From contig JAPLMX010000113.1 in NCBI GenBank assembly GCA_026386805.1, forward strand, positions 1-35,566: a DNA stretch of 35,566 nt, given 5' to 3'. The notes below the pieces were generated by a model, which did no database searches, was not told the DNA's origin, and was given only the letters and a program-made list of their open reading frames with translations. Below, piece by piece: positions 1 to 7,379 of this stretch. The DNA is from Phycisphaerae bacterium (GTDB lineage Bacteria > Planctomycetota > Phycisphaerae > Sedimentisphaerales > Anaerobacaceae). Numbering within the stretch: the first letter of the stretch is position 1; each line of letters starts with the position of its first letter. Position numbers and translations under genes: made by a program.

Positions 1-58
1 GCTTTCGGCGGTTCTCCAACTCGTCGAAGTCCCTTCGTGTTCGTCCTTTTCTGTCCAT
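1..58 (-). CDS. IS630-type transposase, N-terminal fragment (runs off the window)
   Basis: The reading frame begins at ATG (complement of 56-58) and encodes MDRKGRTRRDFDELENRRK before the sequence ends. This basic, charged start resembles the opening of the helix-turn-helix half of IS630-family transposases, which usually continues into a DNA-binding domain. Only 19 residues are visible and no catalytic domain can be checked. The same fragment occurs at 35508-35566 on the other strand. Confidence 0.5.
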   Translation of the reverse strand, partial: MDRKGRTRRDFDELENRRK

Positions 59-136
59 GCGGACAGCCTACGAGAACGAAACGCTGGTGTCAATATATTA
101 TGCGAAAAATCTGTCACTATATTATGCGAAATTCAG
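1..136 (-). mobile_element. Partial IS630-type insertion sequence, left copy (terminus only)
   Basis: These 136 bases are the exact reverse complement of 35430-35565. The homology stops just before a TA (137-138) that is present at both junctions, as expected for IS630/Tc1-type elements, which duplicate TA on insertion. The terminus holds two 20-base direct repeats (88-107 and 112-131, 18 of 20 identical, period 24) that may be transposase binding sites. The transposase start codon lies at 56-58 and reads leftward, so the body of the element is outside the window. Family assignment rests on the TA and 19 residues of transposase. Confidence 0.75.
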
Positions 137-2622
137 TAGGCACAACGAACAGCAGTATTGCGGTGCTTACGGGTATCGTCCCCGAGGTGATTCCGAACAA
201 GGATGGTGCGATTGCCACACCCTCGGCGATTTGGTTTGATAAGCGAGGCAACCAGTCCGTTGGCAAGCGAGCCAAGGACCAGTATTTCGACGATGAAGAG
301 AACGGGGCCGTCGAGTTCAAGCTGCAAATGGGCCACAAGGATTGGCGGAGGACATTTCAACGGACAGGCAAGCAGATGCTCCCAGAAGAGATGTCGGCTG
401 AGGTCCTCAAGTCACTGAAGGAAGATGTCTGCACCGCCAAGAGGGAGGATCTCCAGGCGGCTGTCATTACAGTGCCCGCAGCCTTTGAATTGGCGCAATG
501 TGACGCGACACGTCGTGCGGCCCAGCTTGCCGGCCTGACAGTCAGCCCGCTCCTATTGGAGCCGGTCGCCGCCGCGTTGGCCTATGGCTTTCAATCGGCG
601 TCGAACAAGGTGTTCTGGCTGGTGTACGATTTCGGTGGCGGGACTTTTGACGCAGCCATCATTCAGGTGCGAGACGGCCTCATCCAGGTGGTGAATCATG
701 CGGGGGACAACTTTCTTGGCGGGAAGAATATTGACTGGGATATCGTGGAGAGACTGCTCGTCCCTCAACTGGCTCGCGAGCATCCCCTGTCGGAGTTCTC
801 CCGCCAGAATCCGAAATGGCGATCCGCGTTCGCCAAGCTGAAGTACGCCGCCGAAGAGGCGAAGATTCAAGTCTCCAGAACCGGCAGCCCTTCGGAGACT
901 TGGACCGAAGATCTGTGCGCAGATGATCGTGGCAGCAACATTGACTTTACGTTTGTTCTGACGCCAGCCGCTCTTGAGGAGATTACGGCTCCCTGGATAG
1001 AGCGGTCGATTCGCCTATGCCGCAAGGCACTGGACGAGAAGGGGCTGGGCGGCCAGGACATCGAGAAGATCATATTGTCTGGAGGTTCGAGTCTATTCCC
1101 TTGGCTTCACGACCGTCTGTCGGAGGAACTGGGCATCCCGCTGGAATTCAGTATTGACCCAATGACTGTCGTAGCGCGAGGCGCGGCGGTGTTTGCCGGT
1201 TCTCAGCGACTGGAAGCTCCCGCCCCACCTCCAGGGACTGGCACCTACACAATCCAACTGGAATATGATCCGGTCGGCAACGATGCCGAGCCGCTGGTGG
1301 GTGGCAAGGTCACGCCGCCGGCAGGAGCATCCCTGGATGGTCTTCGGGTGGAGATTATCGAGCTGCGCAGCCAGTGGCGGAGCGGGAGCATAACTTTGGC
1401 AGCCGGCGGGACGTTCATGACGGAGGTGCATGCGGAGAAAGAACGTAGGTGCGAATACGAACTTGTCCTATCGGACAGCACGGGGAGCCGGCTGCCTTGT
1501 GCGCCAGACCGTTTTGCGTACACCATTGGACAACCATCGGAAGCCTCATCCCTTTTGAACGATCTGGGCGTGGCACAGGACGGCAACAGAAACGCGCGGC
1601 TGCTGAAGAAGGGTGCCCCACTTCCGGCCGCGTGCGTGCCGACACGTTTTTATACAACCGTGGCTCTGCGGAAGAACGAACCCTATCATGCCTCAGAGAA
1701 CGTCATTCGTATTCCATTCATCGAAGGCGGCAATATGAGGGCAGACTGCAATCGGTGGGTGGCCGTGCTTGAGATTCGACCAGATGATCCGCGCGTCAAA
1801 CGCGATGTCCCTCTACATTCGGACGTGGAAGTGAAGATCCACCTCGATGTATCGCGCGTCTCCAACGTGGAAGTGTTCATTCCGATTCTTGATGAAGTCT
1901 TCACGATGGGGCTCGGTGTGTACACGGAAACGCGATCACCAGGTGAATTGAAAAGAGAACTGCCGGTCGAAATCAATCGGTTCACAGAACTGAAAGACAG
2001 GGCACGCAGGACTGGAGACGCTCGTGCCAACGCCATCCTCGAACAGATGGAGCGCGAGCAGATCGTTGAAACCGTGCAAAGGCAGGTGGCGGCCGCGCAA
2101 GGTGATCCCGACGCGCAGAATGAGGCGGATAAGAAGCTTTTGTACCTGAGAAATATCAACTATTCTGTCGAAGATACCCTGCGTTGGCCTGATCTTGTGC
2201 AGGAAGCACGGGCGCGATTGGAGGAAACGCGGCAGATCGTTGAATCCCACGGCCACCCCGGCGAAAAGCAGAAACTGAAGGAGCTTGAACCCAAGATCGA
2301 ACCAGCGATCAAGGCGGGGCACCTCGAACTCCTGCAAGAGCAATTGGAAGATCTGCGGGAACTCGCCATTGGCATTCTCGTGCGTCAACCGGACTTCTGG
2401 GTGGGATGGCTTCAGTATCTCAAAGAACAGCGGGAACAAATCACAGACCAAGCAGCGGCGGATCGTCTATTCGCACAAGGGGACCGGGCCATCCAGGCGG
2501 TGCCCTACGATCTTGAGGCATTGGAGGCAGCGGTCCGTCAGTTGATCCGTCTCCTTCCGGCGGTCCCAACAGTGGCTATCGATGCCCGTGGTCGTCCCGG
2601 CGGCACCATTATTTTGGCATGA
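124..2622 (+). CDS. Hsp70/DnaK-like ATPase with long C-terminal region, 5' end replaced by an IS end
   Basis: An actin-fold ATPase of the Hsp70 family. The frame is open from a GTG at 37, with in-frame ATGs at 100 and 124, all inside the IS end; native coding begins at the TA at 137-138. Seen directly: VGTTNSSIAVL (phosphate 1 loop, lacking the preceding GID residues), VPAAFELAQCDATRRAAQLAG and LLEPVAAALAYGF (connect 1), VYDFGGGTFD (phosphate 2, about residue 196 counting from 37) and ILSGGSS (adenosine loop, about 347). After residue 390 there is no recognisable DnaK substrate-binding beta domain; the last 450 residues are charged and partly helical, so this is not the housekeeping DnaK. It is followed by a small TPR-like membrane protein and an FHA protein on the same strand. 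The IS removed the native start and perhaps ten residues; expression from an IS-borne start is possible but no ribosome site is seen. Confidence 0.8.
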   Translation: MRNSVGTTNSSIAVLTGIVPEVIPNKDGAIATPSAIWFDKRGNQSVGKRAKDQYFDDEENGAVEFKLQMGHKDWRRTFQRTGKQMLPEEMSAEVLKSLKEDVCTAKREDLQAAVITVPAAFELAQCDATRRAAQLAGLTVSPLLLEPVAAALAYGFQSASNKVFWLVYDFGGGTFDAAIIQVRDGLIQVVNHAGDNFLGGKNIDWDIVERLLVPQLAREHPLSEFSRQNPKWRSAFAKLKYAAEEAKIQVSRTGSPSETWTEDLCADDRGSNIDFTFVLTPAALEEITAPWIERSIRLCRKALDEKGLGGQDIEKIILSGGSSLFPWLHDRLSEELGIPLEFSIDPMTVVARGAAVFAGSQRLEAPAPPPGTGTYTIQLEYDPVGNDAEPLVGGKVTPPAGASLDGLRVEIIELRSQWRSGSITLAAGGTFMTEVHAEKERRCEYELVLSDSTGSRLPCAPDRFAYTIGQPSEASSLLNDLGVAQDGNRNARLLKKGAPLPAACVPTRFYTTVALRKNEPYHASENVIRIPFIEGGNMRADCNRWVAVLEIRPDDPRVKRDVPLHSDVEVKIHLDVSRVSNVEVFIPILDEVFTMGLGVYTETRSPGELKRELPVEINRFTELKDRARRTGDARANAILEQMEREQIVETVQRQVAAAQGDPDAQNEADKKLLYLRNINYSVEDTLRWPDLVQEARARLEETRQIVESHGHPGEKQKLKELEPKIEPAIKAGHLELLQEQLEDLRELAIGILVRQPDFWVGWLQYLKEQREQITDQAAADRLFAQGDRAIQAVPYDLEALEAAVRQLIRLLPAVPTVAIDARGRPGGTIILA

Positions 2623-2640
2623 GTCCCTGAGGAAATCAGC

Positions 2641-3069
2641 TTGCGCATCACGCAACAGCAATACGAACGAATTGTCGGACTGACGAGCCGGGGTATCGCA
2701 CCTGTTCGGCTGGAGCCGGAGAACGTGCGCCAAGTATTGTACGCGGCGGCCCAAGTGGCCCGCAGGGGCCATCTTCACGAAGCGGAGACAATGATTACAT
2801 CCCTGCCGCTCACAGGCCCGCTCGGTCCCGCCACCCTTGACTTGAAGGCGAGAATTTGCGCCCAACAGGGGCGATTGGTGGAGGCGCAGTTGTGCTGGAT
2901 GGAAGCCGTTCGGCAGTCGCCGGGAAATGAAGCCTATCGGCAATGCCTGCAATATGTGACCCGCACCCTCCGACCTTCGCGGCTTCCGCTTTTGATCTGC
3001 TCAATAACACTGACAATGCTTGTAGTTATGGCCCTCATACTGGCTTACGTCGTGGGGAGAATGCAATGA
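2641..3069 (+). CDS. Small TPR-like protein with C-terminal membrane anchor
   Basis: A 142-residue protein starting at TTG, 18 bases after the Hsp70-like gene. Residues 30-105 form alternating helices of TPR character (QVLYAAAQVARRGHLHEAE, LDLKARICAQQGRLVEAQLCWMEAVRQSPGNEAYRQCL). Residues 115-138 form one strongly hydrophobic segment that would anchor the C-terminus in the inner membrane and leave the TPR part in the cytoplasm. Its stop overlaps the start of the FHA gene by four bases (ATGA), so translation is probably coupled. An adaptor for the neighbouring Hsp70-like and FHA proteins is my inference. The exact function is unknown. Confidence 0.65.
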   Translation: MRITQQQYERIVGLTSRGIAPVRLEPENVRQVLYAAAQVARRGHLHEAETMITSLPLTGPLGPATLDLKARICAQQGRLVEAQLCWMEAVRQSPGNEAYRQCLQYVTRTLRPSRLPLLICSITLTMLVVMALILAYVVGRMQ

Positions 3070-3605
3070 ACAGCTTGCAGACTATCGCCGAGAAGATGGA
3101 CCAGGCAATCATCACGTCACGGCTAAACAGCCTTGCGGTAATGATGAGAACAGACCACTCCGAGCGGCTTGAGAGGATCGTTTCCGTATTGAACGCGCTA
3201 CCGCAAGGCGCATACCTCATCGGCACCGGGCCATCGACTGTCAGGATCATACGGCTGAGTGTGGAGGAAGTTGTGCTGGGGCGCTCCGCCACCCCGCTTG
3301 AGAAGTCAGCCGATGCCGTTGTTGACTATGAGATCCACGACGCCGTGTACTTAGGCCCCTACGAGGTGTCCAAAGTACACGCCAAGATAGTCCGAACTCA
3401 AGGCAGTTCTGGTTGGGAGTTCGGCGTCTGCGATCTTGGGAGCCGGTGCGGAACATATGTCAACGGGAAGCGGATCGGCGCTGGAGACACCTGCCATCCC
3501 TTGTCGCACGGTGACCTTATCTCCCTCGGCGCGTCGCATACGAGCACGTTTCTGATGGTTATCATCAACCAACACGACGCTATTGAGGACAGCGGGGGGA
3601 ACTAA
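3066..3605 (+). CDS. FHA-domain protein
   Basis: A 179-residue protein. The ATG at 3066 overlaps the previous stop and has a strong ribosome site (GGGGAG near 3054). The N-terminal 65 residues are helical with no known domain. Residues 70-170 form an FHA domain: VVLGRS (Gly-Arg), SKVHAKI (the Ser-x-x-His phosphothreonine-binding motif), DLGSRCGTYVNGKRI (the Gly-Thr-x-x-Asn-Gly motif) and HGDLISLG. FHA domains bind phosphothreonine peptides, so this protein probably reads Ser/Thr kinase signals; no kinase gene is in the window. Hsp70, TPR and FHA in one operon suggest a signalling or scaffold complex. Confidence 0.85.
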   Translation: MNSLQTIAEKMDQAIITSRLNSLAVMMRTDHSERLERIVSVLNALPQGAYLIGTGPSTVRIIRLSVEEVVLGRSATPLEKSADAVVDYEIHDAVYLGPYEVSKVHAKIVRTQGSSGWEFGVCDLGSRCGTYVNGKRIGAGDTCHPLSHGDLISLGASHTSTFLMVIINQHDAIEDSGGN

Positions 3606-3641
3606 AGGCGCGCGGTCCTCTTTCCCGCTGGGAGCAGACCG

Positions 3642-5006
3642 TCAGTTGCGCAGAGCCAGGATGGGCGATGGGAACCGGCCGCGCCGCTGGATGAACTTGC
3701 TGGAGGTGAACTTCGTCGAGACCTTCATGACGGGGGCCGAGCCGAGCAGGCCGCCGAAGTGCACGATTCCGCCGGGCTTGGCGCCGGGGACCGGGATGAT
3801 GCGGACGCCGGTGGTTTTGTTGTTCATGACCCCGATCGACAGCTCGTCGGCGATGATTGCGGAGATGACCTCGGGCGGCGTATCGCCCGGCACGGCGAAC
3901 ATGTCGAGACCCACCGAGCAGACGCTGGTGAGGGCTTCGAGCTTGTCCAAGCTCAGGGTGCCCGAGCGGACGGCCCGGATCATGCCGGCGTCCTCACTGA
4001 TTGGGATGAAGGTGCCCGACAGGCCCCCAACGTTGCCGGAGGCCATCGCTCCGCCTTTTTTCACGGCGTCGATCAGCAGGGCCAGGGCCGCCGTCGAGCC
4101 GGGGACGCCGATTCGGCCCACGCCCATTGCCTCGATGATCTCGGCGACCGAGTCGCCGGTGGAGGTGGTGGGGGCCAGGGAGATATCGACGATGCCAAAA
4201 TCGATCTTCATCAGCCCGGCCAGCTCCCGGCCGATCAACTCACCCGCCCGCGTGATCTTGAAGACGGTTCGCTTGATGACCTCGGAAAGCTGCGTCAGGT
4301 CGCAATCGGGGTTCTGGGCGACGACGTTGCGGACGACGCCCGGACCCGAGATGCCGATATTGAGCGAATAATCCGGCTCGCCGATCCCGTGGTGGGCCCC
4401 GGCCATGAAGGGGTTGTCCTCGGGAACGTTGGCGAAGACGGCCAGCTTGGCGCAGCCGATGCCGTTTTCCGACTTGTGGGCGAGATCCTGGATAATATGG
4501 CCGACCTTGACCACGGCGTTCATATTGATCCCGGCGGCGGTCGTGGCGAGGTTCAGGAAGCCGCAGACGCGCTGGGTCTCGGAAAGCGCTTCGGGAATGG
4601 AATCGATGAGGTTCTCATCGGCGGCCGTCATGCCCTTCTGGACCATCGCGCCGAAACCGCCCAGGAAATCGATGTCCGCTTTCTTGGCGGCGGCGTCGAG
4701 CGCCTTGGCGAATTTGACGGCGGTAATGGGCTTGCGCGGCAGAGGCTCCAGGAGCAGGGACACCGGCGTGACGGCGATCCTCCGGTTCGTGATCGGGATG
4801 CCGTACTTCTGCTCGAGGACGTCGGCACAGTGGTTCAGCAGTTGGCCCTTCTCGACGATCCGGGCCTGGGCCTGTCTCACGAGCCAGTCCAGGTCGCGAT
4901 CGACGCAGTCCTTCAGGTTGATGCCCAAAGTGACGGTGCGGATATCAAAATGATCGTGCAGCGTCATCTTGACGGTTTCGAAGACTTCTTCGGGGGAGAT
5001 CGGCAT
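3642..5006 (-). CDS. UPF0210 (DUF711, PFL) family protein
   Basis: A 454-residue cytoplasmic protein, the usual length of the family. Recognised by its opening (EVFETVKMTLHDHFDIRTVTLGI), NRRIAVTPVSLL, the glycine-rich GGFGAMVQKG and GPGVVRNVV stretches, FKITRAGELIGRE, and the end (TTGVRIIPVPGAKPGGIVHFGGLLGSAPVM). The family resembles glycyl-radical (pyruvate formate-lyase-like) folds but lacks a proven reaction, so I give no function. The start ATG at 5004-5006 has AGAGG upstream. It lies downstream of the ACT-domain gene, the same pairing known from streptococci and other bacteria, which suggests amino-acid-linked control. It converges with the FHA gene. Confidence 0.9.
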   Translation of the reverse strand: MPISPEEVFETVKMTLHDHFDIRTVTLGINLKDCVDRDLDWLVRQAQARIVEKGQLLNHCADVLEQKYGIPITNRRIAVTPVSLLLEPLPRKPITAVKFAKALDAAAKKADIDFLGGFGAMVQKGMTAADENLIDSIPEALSETQRVCGFLNLATTAAGINMNAVVKVGHIIQDLAHKSENGIGCAKLAVFANVPEDNPFMAGAHHGIGEPDYSLNIGISGPGVVRNVVAQNPDCDLTQLSEVIKRTVFKITRAGELIGRELAGLMKIDFGIVDISLAPTTSTGDSVAEIIEAMGVGRIGVPGSTAALALLIDAVKKGGAMASGNVGGLSGTFIPISEDAGMIRAVRSGTLSLDKLEALTSVCSVGLDMFAVPGDTPPEVISAIIADELSIGVMNNKTTGVRIIPVPGAKPGGIVHFGGLLGSAPVMKVSTKFTSSKFIQRRGRFPSPILALRN

Positions 5007-5040
5007 TATCTGTACCTCTGGTTTTCGTGCCCAACACAGG

Positions 5041-5146
5041 AAGTTTCAAGTTTCAAGTTTCAAGTTTCAAGTTTGAAGTAAGAGCCGGCGCCGCGAAGTG
5101 CGAAGCCTCTGACTTGAAACTTCACACTTCACACCTCACACTTCCT
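5041..5146. repeat. Inverted pair of heptamer arrays between the ACT and UPF0210 genes
   Basis: The left arm is four copies of AAGTTTC plus AAGTTTG (5041-5075). The right arm is five 7-base units of the form ACTTxxx (5112-5146). The arms are roughly complementary (AAGTTTCAAGT against ACTTGAAACTT), so the gap can fold into a hairpin with a GC-rich loop. The right arm runs into the ACT stop codon (complement of 5145-5147). Confidence 0.85.
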
Positions 5147-5435
5147 ACACTCTGTGCATTGCCTTGAAGATATTCTCGTCCTGAATCGTGATCTTGAGGG
5201 CCATTTGCCTGCCGACCTGGTCGAGTCTCTTGCGGATCTGGCCTATGTCCGCCTCGGACCGGCCGATGTCGACGGCCATCGTCATGACAAAATACTCCTC
5301 CATGATCTTCTGGTTGATGTCCACGATGTTGATGTTGGCCTTGGCCATCACCGTCGCCAAGCGGGCGACGATGCCGACCCGGTCTCGGCCGGTGACCGTG
5401 ACGATACAGATTTGGCTGGCTTTCTCGTCCGACAT
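5145..5435 (-). CDS. ACT-domain regulatory protein, UPF0237 family
   Basis: A 96-residue protein that is essentially one ACT domain plus a helical tail. The signature CIVTVTGRDRVGIVARLATVMAKANINIVDINQKIMEEYFVMTMAVDI shows the amino-acid-binding beta-alpha-beta turn (RDRVGIV). The tail (IRKRLDQVGRQMALKITIQDENIFKAMHRV) is typical of UPF0237, related to the glycine-cleavage repressor GcvR. The start has GGAAGG a few bases upstream. It precedes the UPF0210 gene on the same strand, a conserved pair; a small-molecule sensor for that partner is likely. The ligand cannot be read from the sequence. Confidence 0.9.
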   Translation of the reverse strand: MSDEKASQICIVTVTGRDRVGIVARLATVMAKANINIVDINQKIMEEYFVMTMAVDIGRSEADIGQIRKRLDQVGRQMALKITIQDENIFKAMHRV

Positions 5436-5448
5436 AGGGTTCCTTCCT

Positions 5449-5534
5449 ATTTTTGATTTATGATTGACGATTTTTGATTGTTGGTTTGGCCGATAGGCGA
5501 ATCAGAAATCACAAATCAAAAATCATACTTCACA
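5449..5534. repeat. Inverted pair of degenerate heptamer arrays between surE and the ACT gene
   Basis: The left arm (5449-5483) is five 7-base units: ATTTTTG, ATTTATG, ATTGACG, ATTTTTG, ATTGTTG. The right arm (5500-5534) is AATCAGA, AATCACA, AATCAAA, AATCATA, CTTCACA. The arms are largely complementary with a 16-base loop. The right arm contains the surE stop codon (complement of 5530-5532). The phase is strictly seven although the units differ. Confidence 0.8.
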
Positions 5535-6291
5535 CTTCTCCCCGTTCTCCCTTGAATCGCGCCCGCAGTGCCGTGGTCTTTTCGTGATCGGTCATGTCGG
5601 GCCGCAGGGCCGTCACCGTAATGTACCCGTCGGCCAGCGACATGGTATCGGCGGGGGCCTTCTCTTGACGATGCTCACCGCCCGCGAGCTGAAAAACGAG
5701 CTCGCGGGAGCTGTTCGCATGGGGGATGTAGTATTCATGGAAGCCGGAGATGGCCTGCGGGACGATGCGGACGCCCCTCGGCCGGCCACGGGACGTCAGC
5801 GGGACATTGATGTTCATGACGTCGCCGGCGTGCAGAGGCAGGAGCTTTCTGAGCACGCCGACCCCGTGTCCGGCGGCCTCGTCGAAATCCGTCTGGTCCT
5901 CGAAGGCCACGCTAATGGCGGCCGACGGGATTCCCAGAAAGGCGGCTTCCATCGCCGCCGCCACGGTGCCGGAATAATAGACGTTGATGCCGACATTAGC
6001 CCCGTAGTTGATCCCGGACACGACCAGATCGATTGGTCCTTCGTGGAGCTGCAAACTGGCCAGCTTCACGCAGTCGGCGGGCGAGCCTTGCACGCCGAAG
6101 CCGGTAAACAGGCCGCCGATCTGGACCTTCGTGCAGGCCAACGGCTCGTGAAACGTGATCGTGTGGCTGGCGCCGGACCAACTTTCCGTGGGGGCCACGA
6201 CCGTCACATCGCCAAGATCGATCAGTTGCTTGTACAGGGCGGCCAGTCCCGGGGCAAAAATCCCATCGTCATTCGTCAGTAGTATTCGCAT
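5530..6291 (-). CDS. surE: 5'/3'-nucleotidase SurE
   Basis: A metal-dependent phosphatase acting on nucleoside monophosphates (SurE family). The chosen start, ATG at 6289-6291, gives MRILLTNDDGIFAPG, the exact family opening with the metal-binding Asp8-Asp9 pair, and 253 residues, the usual length. SWSGASHTIT, GSPADCVKLA and SGINYGANVG give the remaining metal-site loops. An in-frame extension of 46 residues upstream exists (to 6429) but has no family similarity. No clear ribosome site precedes 6291. It lies upstream of the ACT and UPF0210 genes on the same strand and may be co-transcribed with them. The stop lies inside a heptamer array. Confidence 0.93.
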   Translation of the reverse strand: MRILLTNDDGIFAPGLAALYKQLIDLGDVTVVAPTESWSGASHTITFHEPLACTKVQIGGLFTGFGVQGSPADCVKLASLQLHEGPIDLVVSGINYGANVGINVYYSGTVAAAMEAAFLGIPSAAISVAFEDQTDFDEAAGHGVGVLRKLLPLHAGDVMNINVPLTSRGRPRGVRIVPQAISGFHEYYIPHANSSRELVFQLAGGEHRQEKAPADTMSLADGYITVTALRPDMTDHEKTTALRARFKGERGEV

Positions 6292-6620
6292 CGGGGCAAA
6301 ACCAAAGTACCGTTCCACAGTTGTCCGCAGGAGATCATACCCAACGCATAGGAACGTCATCAGGAAGGGACGCCACCTGCCTTGTCGTGCAACAGCAGGC
6401 ATTGTAGCAAGCTGGGCCGACCGCGTCAATTTGCTGGCGCTCGTGCAGCCTTATTCAAAACGGGGCGAAGCCGACATTGCGTTTCGGTGATTGGTGCTTT
6501 GGGTTGCGAATCAGTCGGGTTAATTTTGTTGCGAATTTCGGATTGGGAATTACCGGCCCGGCCGGGTGAGGGATTTGCCCGGCTTGACCGTTGTGCGGTC
6601 AGGCGGGTATAACGCTGGAC

Positions 6621-7316
6621 ATGGAGAAGTACACGCCCCAGAAGGGACTGCCGGTGATGAGCCGAGACGAAGTCCGCCGGGTGGACGCCTGGGCGATCGA
6701 CGAGATCGGCGCCCCAGGCGTTGTGCTCATGGAGAACGCCGGTCGCAGTTGCGCTGAATTGGCGCAGCAGAGGCTTGCGGGGGTTGACGGCCCCAAGGTC
6801 TGCATCTTCTGCGGAACGGGCAACAACGGCGGAGACGGCTATGTGATGGCGCGGCACCTGCTCAACGCCGGTTTCCAGGTGAGGACCGTGCTTTGCGGCG
6901 AGCGGGACAGGGTTCGCGGCGACGCCCGGATCAACCTCGATATCCTGGAGCGGCTCGGCCACGCCGTGGAGCCGTTGGACCCCGGTGCGGAAGACCTCCC
7001 TGTTTACGTCAGGACGTTCGGTGGCGATGCGGACATGATCGTCGATGCCTTGTTCGGCACGGGGCTGCACGGCGAACTGAGCGGCGGATTTCAGGCTCTC
7101 ATTGAGGCGATCAATAACTTGGACCGGCCCATTTTGGCTGTGGATATCCCTTCCGGACTCGATTGCGACAGCGGCCGGCCGCTCGGGGCCGCCATTCGGG
7201 CGGCGTACACGGTGACTTTCGTGGCCGTCAAGCGCGGTTTCCTTGCCTCAGTCGAGACAAGTCGTTACACCGGCGAGATTTACATCGCCTCTATCGGGGT
7301 CGAGCCCCCCACGTAG
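6621..7316 (+). CDS. nnrE: NAD(P)H-hydrate epimerase
   Basis: Epimerises damaged NAD(P)HX so that the dehydratase can repair it. The Rossmann-like YjeF N-terminal domain fills the 231-residue protein: VLMENAGRSCAELA, FCGTGNNGGDGYVMARHL (the NNGGDG nucleotide loop), IVDALFGTGLHGEL (catalytic Asp) and AVDIPSGLDCDSG. There is no C-terminal dehydratase (NnrD) domain, so this is the stand-alone form. The frame is open from 6591; I chose ATG 6621, and ATG 6657 (preceded by AGAAGGG) is a fair alternative. It is alone on the plus strand and converges with the coiled-coil gene. Confidence 0.92.
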   Translation: MEKYTPQKGLPVMSRDEVRRVDAWAIDEIGAPGVVLMENAGRSCAELAQQRLAGVDGPKVCIFCGTGNNGGDGYVMARHLLNAGFQVRTVLCGERDRVRGDARINLDILERLGHAVEPLDPGAEDLPVYVRTFGGDADMIVDALFGTGLHGELSGGFQALIEAINNLDRPILAVDIPSGLDCDSGRPLGAAIRAAYTVTFVAVKRGFLASVETSRYTGEIYIASIGVEPPT

Positions 7317-7379
7317 CTCGAATATGTGACGCGTGGCACTTCTTCTCTGTCATGTGTTACGAATTTGGCGGCGGCCCTC

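Noticed and set aside
88..136. IS21-type element with its body inside the window
   Set aside because: The TGTCA motif with repeats would fit an IS21 end pointing inward, but the flanking 87 bases are also repeated at the other end, a transposase start reads outward from them, and the homology ends at TA on the inner side, so the element body lies outside.
3759..5081. Open frame of 440 codons on the plus strand
   Set aside because: It is antisense to the well-supported UPF0210 gene, is of low complexity (Gly/Asp/Arg-rich) and has no recognisable domain.
5041..5146. CRISPR-like array
   Set aside because: Units are seven bases, adjoining and without spacers; there are no cas genes in the window.
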